NCBI GenBank assembly: GCA_020284085.1
Contig: JACEVL010000963.1
Coordinates: 156,001-220,000 of the forward strand
DNA length: 64,000 nt
DNA from: Aporrectodea caliginosa
Lineage: Eukaryota > Annelida > Clitellata > Crassiclitellata > Lumbricidae
Direction: 5' to 3'
Numbering within the stretch: the stretch's first letter is position 1; every line of letters begins with the position of its first letter. This document shows positions 38,350 to 48,840 of the stretch, in pieces. The notes beneath the pieces were generated by a model that saw only the letters and a program-made list of their open reading frames with translations, had not been told where the DNA came from and searched no databases. The translations under genes were made by a program, and so were the position numbers.

Positions 38350-41300
38350 TTACATCCACTGGTGGTTCTTGTTCTTCTGCTTTGCTGGATTTTCTTGTTC
38401 TATTGCGTCTGCTGGTGGTTGTTGTACTACTGGACCTGCTGGTGGTTGTTGTTCTGCTGCATCTGCTGGTGGTTGTTGTACTACTGGACCAGCTGGTGGT
38501 TGTTGTTCTGCTGCATCTGCTGGTGGTTGTTGTACTACTGGACCAGCTGGTGGCTGTTGTTCTGCTGCATCTGCTGGTGGTTGTTGTACTACTGGACCTG
38601 CTGGTGGCTGTTGTTCTGCTGCATCTGCTGGTGGTTGTTGTACTACTGGACCTGCTGGTGGTTGTTGTTCTGCTGCATCTGCTGGTTCTTGTTGTTCTAC
38701 TGGACCTGATGGTGGTTGTTCTACTGTACCTGATGGTGGTGGTTGTACTACTGGACCTGTTGGTGGTTGTTGTTCTACTGGACCTGTTGGTGGTTGTTGT
38801 TCTACTGGACCTGATTGTGGTTGTTCTACTGTACCTGATGGTGGTGGTTGTACTACTGGACCTGTTGGTGGTTGTTGTTCTACTGGACCTGATTGTGGTT
38901 CTTGTACTACTGGACCTGATGGTGGTTCTTGTACTACTGGACCTGATGGTGGTTGTTGTTCTACTGCACCTGATGGTGGTTGTTGTTCTGGTGCATCTGC
39001 TGGTGGTTGTTGTTCTACTGGACCTGATGGTGGTTGTTCTACTGTACCTGATGGTGGTGGTTGTACTACTGGACCTGTTGGTGGTTGTTGTTCTACTGGA
39101 CCTGATTGTGGTTCTTGTACTACTGGACCTGATGGTGGTTCTTGTACTACTGGACCTGATGGTGGTTCTTGTACTACTGGACCTGATGGTGGTTGTTGTT
39201 CTACTGCACCTGATGGTGGTTGTTGTTCTACTGGACCTGATGGTGGTTGTTCTACTGCACCTGATGGTGGTGGTTGTACTACTGAACCTGTTGGTGGTTG
39301 TTGTTCTACTGGACCTGATGGTGGTTGTTGTACTACTGGACCTGATGGTGGTTGTTGTTCTACTGCACCTGATGGTGGTTCTTGTACTACTGGACCTGGT
39401 GGTGGTTGTTCTACTGCACCTGATGGTTCTTGTAGTACTGGACCTGATGGTGGTTCTTGTACTACTGGACCTGATGGTGGTTGTTGTACTACTGGACCTG
39501 ATGGTGGTTCTTGTACTACTGGACCTGATGGTGGTTCTTGTACTACTGGACCTGATGGTGGTTCTTGTACTACTGGACCTGATGGTGGTTCTTGTAGTAC
39601 TGGACCTAATGGTGGTTCTTGTACTACTGGACCTGATGATGGTCCTTGTACTACTGGACCTGATGGTGGTTGTTGTACTACTGGACCTGATGGTGGTTCT
39701 TGTACTACTGGACCTGATGGTGGTTGTTGTTCTACTGAACCTGATGGTGGTTCTTGTACTACTGGACCTGCTGGTGGTTCTTGTACTACTGGACCTGATG
39801 GTGGTTCTTGTACTACTACCTCTGCTGGTGGTTCTTGTTCTTCTGCGTCTGCTGATGGTTCTTGTTCTTCTGCGTCTGCTGATGGTTCTTGTTCTTCTGC
39901 GTCTGCTGATGGTTCTTGTTCTTCTGCGTCTGCTGACGGTTGTTGTTCTTCTGCGTCTGCTGATGGTTCTTGTTCTTCTGCGTCTGCTGATGGTTCTTGT
40001 TCTTCTGCGTCTGCTGATGGTTCTTGTTCTTCTGCGTCTGCTGACGGTTCTTGTTCTTCTGCGTCTGCTGATGGTTCTTGTTCTTCTGCGTCTGCTGATG
40101 ATTCTTGTTCTTCTGCGTCTGCTGATGGTTCTTGTTCTACTACCTCTGCTGATGGTTCTTGTTCTTCTGCGTCTGCTGATGGTTCTTGTTCTTCTGCCTC
40201 TGCTGATGGTTCTTGTTCTTCTGCGTCTGCTGATGGTTCTTGTTCTTCTGCGTCTGCTGATGGTTCTTGTTCTTCTGCGTCTGCTGATGGTTCTTGTTCT
40301 TCTGCGTCTGCTGATGGTTCTTGTTCTTCTGCGTCTGCTGATGGTTCTTGTTCTTCTGCGTCTGCTGACGGTTCTTGTTCTTCTGCGTCTGCTGATGGTT
40401 CTTGTTCTTCTGCGTCTGCTGATGATTCTTGTTCTTCTGCGTCTGCTGATGGTTCTTGTTCTACTACCTCTGCTGATGGTTCTTGTTCTACTGCGTCCTC
40501 TGATGGTTCTTGTTCTTCTGCCTCTGCTGATGGTTCTTGTTCTTCTGCGTCTGCTGATGGTTCTTGTTCTTCTGCGTCTGCTGATGGTTCTTGTTCTTCT
40601 GCGTCTGCTGATGGTTCTTGTTCTTCTGCGTCTGCTGATGGTTCTTGTTCTTCTGCGTCTGCTGATGGTTCTTGTTCTTCTGCGTCTGCTGATGGTTCTT
40701 GTTCTTCTGCGTCTGCTGATGGTTCTTGTTCTTCTGCGTCTGCTGATGGTTCTTGTTCTTCTGCGTCTGCTGATGGTTCTTGTTCTTCTGCGTCTGCTGA
40801 TGGTTCTTGTTCTTCTGCGTCTGCTGATGGTTCTTGTTCTTCTGCGTCTGCTGATGGTTCTTGTTCTTCTGCGTCTGCTGATGGTTCTTGTTCTTCTGCG
40901 TCTGCTGATGGTTCTTGTTCTTCTGCGTCTGCTGATGGTTCTTGTTCTTCTGCGTCTGCTGATGGTTCTTGTTCTTCTGCGTCTGCTGATGGTTCTTGTT
41001 CTTCTGCGTCTGCTGATGGTTCCTGTTCTACTGCTTCTGCTGATGGTTCTAGATTCTCTGAACCTCCTCGTGTTTTTGGTTCTATTGCATCTACTGGTCG
41101 TTCTATATCTTCTTTGGACTCTTTCACCGCTTCGTTCACGAAATTCTGGCGGAACTTGATCAGGTCGTCGACGGTCACTTTGCCATTCCGATTCTGGTCG
41201 AAGGCTTTCAAGAAAACCTGGAATAAAAACTCATCAGTTGACAAACAAAAAATCCTGATAAACATATTATATTAGTGAACGGCGAAAAAGAACAAGAGGA

Positions 41301-42182
41301 AATGGAGGAAAATGAAAATGTAAATGAATGGATGAATAATTGAATAATTGAATTCCTTCTGGGAATTTGTATAGCGCCCTTCAAGACACCTACTCTGGAG
41401 CGCTCCCAACACAGCCGCGACTAAAGAAAATAGAACTATGTGACTCCAAAAAATATTTAGATTGGTCACGGGTAGGTCACGGATAGTGAACACAATTCCA
41501 GTTGGAGGTCATTCCAGATGAAGGGCCTACAATCGAGAAAGCACGGCGCTGCCTAGTTGCCAGATTTGCGTTATTGTTTGGTCGTATCTTAGCAAATATA
41601 ATAGTCATTTCACGCCGTGAATTTGCGGTGATTTTCCAACATTTTTACAAATGCTGCTGTGAATTTTGATCTTCATTGCCATGAATTCCTAATTTCCCTA
41701 TTTATGAGATAATAAGCTTCCTGTATGAGACACACGTTAGCTTTGTTCTGGGCTCCGCGATCTTCGTAGTATTTCACCAGCTCCGACCGATCGATCTGTC
41801 CGTCCTGGTTAAGGTCGAATTCTCGAATTACAATTTCTCTCAACTCCGTGCGATCCTCTGAGTCGACGATTCCGTGGTGTGGCTTCATATCTGAAAACAC
41901 AAACAACTGTTTATGTATAATGCTTTGTAAGTCATCATCTGTTTTTAAGATACTGACTAAGAAAGTGCCTATCTGTATGTCTTTCTGTCTGTCTGCCTGT
42001 CTGTCTTTCTGTCTGTCTGTCTGTCTGTCTGTCTTTGTCTGATCATCTTCATGTCTGTTTAAATGTCCATATCTGTCTGAGTGCCTCTACGTCCAACTTC
42101 CTATCAGTCTATTTTGCAAAGCAGAGTCCGGAAGCGAATTTATGGAAAAATGATTATTCGATGGAATATAGACTGTTGATGA

Positions 42183-42216
<34 letters not shown>

Positions 42217-42302
42217 GGTGGTGGTGGTGGTGGTGGTGGTGGTGGTGGTGACGATGATGGTGGTGGTGGTGGTGGTGGTGGTGGTGGTGGTGGTGGTGGT
42301 GG

Positions 42303-42347
<45 letters not shown>

Positions 42348-42417
42348 CCATGATGAAGTTACCTGTGGCTGCGAAGCACATCACTGAAAGCAGGAACAAA
42401 ATCACCTGCATCTTCAT
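38350..42417 (-). CDS. Gene G: secreted EF-hand protein with acidic/Pro-rich repeat tail (spliced)
   Basis: Coding exons 42417-42363, 41890-41736 and 41217-38350 (minus strand) give about 1025 residues. Exon 1 is a signal peptide (MKMQVILFLLSVMCFAAT). Exon 2 has EF1 (DLNQDGQIDRSE, residues 44-55) and ends at donor GTGTGT. Exon 3 has EF2 (DQNRNGKVTVDD, 77-88) and a Glu/Lys linker. Three repeat blocks follow: EPSADAEEQ (about 45 units), EPPSGPVVQ (about 42 units) and an alternating 18-residue QPPADAAEQ/QPPAGPVVQ block (about 5-6). Introns are phase 1 and 0. The first block is strongly acidic, with about three Glu per nine residues. It ends KNKNHQWM, close to where the repeat frame drifts, so the natural C-terminus may have been shortened. 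An extracellular Ca2+-binding matrix role is plausible but inferred. Confidence 0.85.
38395..41040 (-). repeat. 27-bp and 54-bp coding tandem repeats of gene G
   Basis: From about 41040 to 39825 the unit is 27 bp encoding EPSADAEEQ. From 39825 to about 38690 the 27-bp unit encodes EPPSGPVVQ variants. From 38690 to 38395 a 54-bp unit encodes QPPADAAEQ plus QPPAGPVVQ. Frames of more than 900 codons on the plus strand are shadows. Confidence 0.95.
42176..42349. repeat. (GAT)n/(GGT)n compound microsatellite
   Basis: GAT, then GGT, GGT again, then GAT, immediately downstream of the signal-peptide exon donor of gene G. Confidence 0.95.
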
Positions 42418-43153
42418 GATAGCGTTTATCTGGAAATATTGCATATTTACCATAAATTTGTCATTTTCGCTCACTTCCCAACACATCAAGTACAGCAAAA
42501 TTATTGATAGGAGTTGCTGTTAAGAATAGAAGGTACATTTTCTCAGCTAAGAAAATAAGTGGAAATCGAAATGTTGCTTTCTGAGATGCGAATCATAGAA
42601 TGGTGTTGGAGTTCTGATACAGTATCCAGCTTTTGTTGAGCTATGTGTTTGCTCTCTAAAAATCCTTGCACCTGGTTTGTCATTAGCAAACTTTTCTTTT
42701 CATCAATAAAGGCCCTATTTACATATAGAATCACATCCTGCTGTATGGACATACTAAATATGTAGCGCCTTTCCTAAATGCAGTTGCAAATGTTTGCGAT
42801 TTCTATCATGATTGGAAATGAAGAAGGTCGTCTAGCATTTGATAAGAGTTATACAAAATGAGCAGCAGGAACGACCGCGTGGATTTTAGGCAGAAGAGAC
42901 ATTTTCCAGAATACAGAAGAGTTTACTTCATACGGGATATTTTCCTGCATGCAAGATAAATTTGCCGAACACAGGATATATCCTCCAAAAGAGATATTCT
43001 GCCGTCTAGAAAAGATTTTTCAGGAGAGACATTTTCCAGATTACAGACGAAATTCTCAGAGGAGACACTCTGCCATTAAAGCGCAAAGATGCTTTGCACG
43101 GAAGGCTTAGAATATAGTGTCCTATTGATACATTACCAAGCTAGAGCGTATAC

Positions 43154-43240
43154 CTGTCCAATGTGTAATAATATTCGCCGTCTTAAAACCAGAAAGAAAC
43201 TACTTTGTATGCAACTAGATAAATTCTGACGCAGTTTATA
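43154..43240 (-). promoter_or_regulatory. Gene G promoter and noncoding first exon
   Basis: A sense TATAAA box (plus-strand 43235-43240) and an untranslated exon ending at donor GTATAC (edge 43154), aligned with the gene F promoter. Sense CCGATCATTTCTTTATAAA is conserved in both genes. The upstream CGATATTTTGATGGCGAATG block (43266-43285) is also shared. Confidence 0.6.
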
Positions 43241-43394
43241 AAGAAATGATCGGCAGTTGATCTACGATATTTTGATGGCGAATGTCACTGATTTAGTTAG
43301 CAATGTGAAATCAACAAATTAAATATTCAATAACAAGAGATTTTTCTTCTTGATGAGTTCGAGTTAGAACCAAACGAGAAACGCCGACGCAGTA

Positions 43395-44740
43395 TCGTAT
43401 GCAGGTGTTTTAGCCGCCAGAGTGTTGGGGGTTCAGTCCCCATAGCTTTTGTTCTAAACCCCTCAGCTAAGTAGCTTATAAAATTGTAGGGGTGTGTATG
43501 GCACAAACAGGAATTTGAGAGAGGGGTAGATTGAAGACAGACAGAGACAGCCAGACTGACACCTTAATATACAGACAGAGACAGCCAGACAGAGACACTG
43601 ATAATCGGACACAGACAGAGATACAGAGCGAGAGGGAGACGGCCAGAAAAACAGTCAGACAAACAGACGGACAGTCAGAGAGTAACTAGGAAAGGCAGAG
43701 ACCAGTGCTATGCGTAGGCGTTGCAGGAATGCACTGTCGTGCGCATGCAGTGTTTCCGTTAACGTCTAAATGGCCGTTTTTACGTCCCTAAAAAACGTCA
43801 AAAAGCGTCCAAATTTTGCGGTGTGATAGCCGAAAGCAATGAGCTGCGTCCAAAAAAAATTCCAGATCAAGGTGTAACTACGTCCTCTTTTTGGACTCTA
43901 ACGGAAATACTCGTCGTGCGTAGCATAGGTAGGGGAATCGTGCCTGTGGTTAAGCCACACAGGCCTGCACGTGAAAATATGTAGACCGAGCGACGCCGAC
44001 CGAAAGAGCATTTTTAAGTGAAGAGTTAAACTGTAAAAGAGCTCAGCTCAGTCGGTCGGAGTCGCTGCTGGAAGATGCACTGCTGGTGACGATTAAAACA
44101 ACTCATCAACATCCAAGTGTTCGCTTCTTCTGTTGGTCGCCAACTCCGAATATCGGACGACCAACCGACGTTACAAAATGTCTGGGTCAGGAAATTAACA
44201 TATTTCATGAATCGTCAGCAGCTGTTCTGTGTGCTATAAATATTAACAACATTATATTTTGACCTACGTTGTTTGTTTTCTTGTTAATAATTAATCTAAA
44301 TTTGCAACGCCCGCAAGGTCTCACCGAAAAAATTTGAATCGTGTACTTTTATAAAATGTTCGACCCCCCCACCCGCTCTGTTTGACAATTGGAATACAGG
44401 TCTAATCAGAGCAGACTAGGGACTTCTTTTAAGTCAACGGCTTCAAGGCTGCTAAGTCTGTCGCAGGCCTACAGGTTGGAATTTTCCGACCAGTTCGTCT
44501 TTCTGATGGCGTGATTCTTTACTGTTTACCACTGCGAACCATCCTAGCGTTGATGCTGCGCAGACTAATTTTACTCAGCTTCTGGCTGTCACCATCCCTC
44601 TTGGGTTTAGGTCTAGATAAAATATTACCGATGCAAAATTCCAGCAGTTTTGTGTGGCTATTTTGTTCTTGGACAACAAACCATGGGACCTTTTGCTCTG
44701 AATGTAGGCATGAATGAACTCTGTATATCTTCTCCAGCAC
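43395..44740. other. Insertion-rich sequence upstream of gene G
   Basis: This stretch is absent between the corresponding positions of the gene F block (about 29930-30000). It has a purine-rich GACAGACAGAGACAG low-complexity part (43535-43690) and a small hAT-like MITE (about 43742-43914). No credible gene is seen. Confidence 0.4.
43742..43914. mobile_element. Small hAT-like MITE
   Basis: AGTGTTTCCGTTA near the left end and TAACGGAAATACT near the right end are imperfect inverted repeats. GTCGTGCG lies just outside on both sides and could be the 8-bp target duplication, allowing a few extra bases at the left. Confidence 0.5.
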
Positions 44741-45179
44741 TTGATCACCTCTCCCCCTTACTTCGGCTTTTAAATTTGCCTTCATCTATGAGTAATATAA
44801 TTTATTGTTTTCCGATATTCTGTTGCTTCCTTCGCTTTCTACTAACTTGCACTTATCACGATGACGAATATTTTGCTATCGAATGTTTGATTTGTTGATT
44901 TCACTTAAACAGAAGAATTATTTATGACATTCGCCTTCAAAATATCGTAGTAGATCAATCGCTTTATTATAAACAGAGTCAGAATTCGTCGAATGGAATG
45001 AGTCTTTATTTCAGTTTTCAGACAGCAAATATATGAGTAATTTTTGACCAGGTGTGCGCTCTCTCTCCGTAAACGCATTAGAAACCCACTATTCACTCTC
45101 GTGCATAGCATCTGCGCGTTTGTTGAGAAAATCTCTGTTCTGATTAAAATCGCTTGTATTCCAGTGTGATTCTCCATAC

Positions 45180-45640
45180 AGATTTTATTTTAGTTATAGT
45201 TATAGTTAGTATTATATTTTAGTTATAGTTATAGTTAATGGATTTTTATTTTAGTTAATTTTAGTTACTTCTTAGAAAGGCTATAGGCAAAATTGTGGGT
45301 ATTAACACGCTGTTTCACAATTTGCTCAGAGCTGAAAGCCTTTGACGCATGGGTGCATTCAGCTTCATGAATACACGAGTTTTCAAAGTAACTGACAAAT
45401 TGCATAATAAAAATATCGCATTTTTTCGTTCTCATTTAGAATCGTCCATATTGCACTTCCTATTTTTATTTTTTGTATTAACGAAAATAAAGATGAATTT
45501 TCGTTAGTGTTATTTTCGTTATAGTTATAGTTATAGTTAATTATATTTTTAGTTATAGTTATAGTTATCGTTAACGAAATCATTTATTTTCGTTAATGAA
45601 CATTTTCGTTATCGTTATCGTTAACGAGAAACACTGTTGT
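45180..45640. mobile_element. TTATAG/TTATCG hexamer-rich element
   Basis: Clusters of TTATAG hexamers on the left and TTATCG hexamers on the right enclose about 250 bp. The right end reads, in reverse, CAGTGTTTCTCGTTAACGAT, a hAT-like terminus. The left terminus has decayed. Confidence 0.45.
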
Positions 45641-45796
45641 ATTCAACAAAATGCTTTCTAGAGAAAATCTCATGCATGCGAAAAATTTCACTTTCGATGG
45701 AAACCATATAATATTCAGAAATATAGTTTTATAGAAATCTTCTGTAGTCGGAAAATCATATCTATCTTGAAACAGGAAAATTTCATCAGATATCTA

Positions 45797-46112
<316 letters not shown>

Positions 46113-46439
46113 GATAGATGAGAAGAGATAGATAGACACATAATGCCCTGACCCAGCGTTCCAGCACCTCGAGAATTTATCCATTGCTGTATCAATATAT
46201 TAAAGGAAGAGGGAAAACTAGCGCCTCCTTAAGGTTTTCCATAAGGGATTTCGAATCATCCATCTAATTAGTTCTAGTGTCCATTCTTTAGTAAGCTTGT
46301 TTGCTCATCATTAATATTCAGTTAAGTAACTAATTATGTCAACCTTGGACTGGAGGTTCCAGGATAGGAGGCAAGAGCGGCCATAAAGGAACTGGAAGCG
46401 CTTCAATCTACCGACCGACATACGATGAATGCCTTGTTC

Positions 46440-47345
46440 TGTAAGTAAGTAAGTAACTAAGTAAGTAAGTAAGTAAGTAAGCATATCCTTTACTGAAAAA
46501 CCAACTGCTAACTGCATTTTAGTGTACAAAGTTCATCAGATAGAAAAATTATAATTTAAATATAAAGCATCCGTGTGACAACTGAAAACTTACCTCTTTC
46601 AAATTGCTTATCCACCGTAGGCTGTCTCTACGGACTGATCTTTTGGATGTTGACCTGATTACGGCTTGGTTTTCGTGTGCCATCGGTTGATGCCTCGTGC
46701 ATTAGACACCGGCACAATAGAAGTTACTAATTGCAATTACATTACAAATATTTTACGAGATATAGAGTTTGCCTTAGGTATGACTCTATTGTGGGTTCTG
46801 GGGCGTATCGAGTATAAAACAGTTTTCACGGGAGGCAGTAGCTGATGTAATACATGTGCAGGGTTGTTGATGATGGTAGAAAAGAGGTTGGAGTCTACTT
46901 TCTGGCAAAGTTGCTCGAAACTTTGGTAGGATTCCGGTAGAAACCTAGACCGTACCAGTCGCCGTATAGTAGCCTAAAGACGAGTGCGTCCCCTCCCCCA
47001 ACGAAGCCCCACCACGCCGGGGCCGCATAGAGCATCCGCGACACTGTGGTTGCATTTGTTGCATCACTCAGAGATTGGCCCACTAACCCATGTGCTGTTA
47101 GAACACGGAGGGCATACATTGACTGCCTAGCCTTAATGATGAGGTTGTTAACATGCTTGTCGAAGCTGAATTGTTCTGTCAACGTGACACCTAGGATCTT
47201 CATGTGCTTTACCCTGGTGAGACCCGGTGTAACTTTTGGAAGATCATCTCTCAGCCCTTTCATTGGCCGCCGAACTATCATTTTCTGGATCTTAGAATGT
47301 TTCAGTTTTAAATTGCAAGAATCAGCCAGTGACATGCTCAAGTGA
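46440..47345 (-). mobile_element. CR1/Jockey-like LINE ORF2 C-terminal fragment
   Basis: The minus strand encodes KILGVTLTEQFSFDKHVNNL, KARQSMYALRVLTAHGLVG and LYAAPAWWGF, hallmarks of CR1/Jockey-clade ORF2 past the RT domain. The 3' end has (GTAA)n at 46441-46482 as tail. Confidence 0.8.
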
Positions 47346-47639
47346 CATGTTCAATTCGCTATTTGTTGATGGAATTAGGATGTAGCTGTCATCCGACTTC
47401 ATCATTTTGTTTGTAGAGTCTCGTGGTTTTAGTGTGGATATTGCCACAATAAAGTCTACATGTATTGGTCCCAGCCCAGATCCTTGTACAATACTGGCGT
47501 TGATTTAGATATCGCTCGAGGTGGCGCTTATAAATTTAATTCTGTGCTGTCGCTTGTTGAGAAAGGCGATGATCCTAGCTGCTCGGCCAAGTAAGTATGT
47601 TATCTGGAATTGCCATGTCAGCTTAGCTGCTCAGCCAAG

Positions 47640-47760
47640 TAGATCTTTTACCAGTGAGGGACTGCTCTTAGGCTGTTTAATGGCCACGTGTTGAGCGCGA
47701 CTGAGCGACTCTTAAGTGGCGCTTTATAAATGTCTTGGGACATTACATCACATAGCGTCA
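47640..47760 (+). mobile_element. Retroposon 3' end with TTACA-like tail, copy 2
   Basis: GGCCACGTGTTGAGCGCGAC and CTCTTAAGTGGCGCTTTATA followed by GACATTACATCAC. Same family as 33720-33866 and 55615-55720. Confidence 0.55.
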
Positions 47761-48044
47761 TAGTCTGTTTGCGAACGCTGTCACCTGTGACCACTCTACT
47801 CTATCGACGCAACTTGGCTCAGAGACTCTGAACATCCATGCCATCTGTCAGCTGTCGACGGAAATCCGTTGGTTGGTTCCTCATGTGCGCCTGGGCGCCA
47901 CTGATCACCCTTCCAGCTCAATGTGCATTGTTTTGCTAACCGTTGTAATAGTTTCGTTATCAATTACACTTGACATCGTACTTGGCTAAGAGAGAGAGCC
48001 TCTGAGTTGGTCTCTTTAAGAGGCGCTGAATGAATGAATGAATA

Positions 48045-48440
<396 letters not shown>

Positions 48441-48449
48441 TTGCATTTT

Positions 48450-48610
48450 ACTAAGCGCCACTACCTAATGATCAAGCATCAGTCTATTGTGCCGAGCAAT
48501 TTTGATTCAAGGATTTGTTCAACGTCCTCAACACACTAACCGTCTCAGTGGATCGAACCCATACTCTCCGCGTTACTAAGCAAGCACTCTAACCAATCTA
48601 CTACCAATTT
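48450..48610 (-). mobile_element. tRNA-derived SINE, copy 3
   Basis: Contains ACTAAGCGCCACTACCTAAT, GATCAAGCATCAGTC and CGAACCCATACTC...CTCTAACCAATC, matching copy 1. Copy 4 lies at the homologous place downstream of gene J, so the insertion predates the H/J duplication. Confidence 0.65.
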
Positions 48611-48840
48611 CTAGCAAGTCTCACGAGCTTCCACGCTTTTTAGAAATTCAAATAATTGAAGAAGTAGTGCTGAACATTTTAATCTGTTAAATCATTGCAG
48701 AATTCGATCAATTAAATGTTCATATATTTTTCAATTAATTATAGCGTCGTCGATAGAGCACGGTGGCAGATGGCATCGATGCGTGGAGTTTTCGGGGCAC
48801 ACCGATGTGAATACGGCTGAACATTGACACGGATGGTTGA

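Noticed and set aside
38246..41275. Plus-strand frames of 1009 and 925 codons (Cys/Gly-rich and Leu/Val-rich)
   Set aside because: They are antisense shadows of the 27-bp repeats. The minus strand has splice sites, a signal peptide and two EF-hands leading into the repeats.
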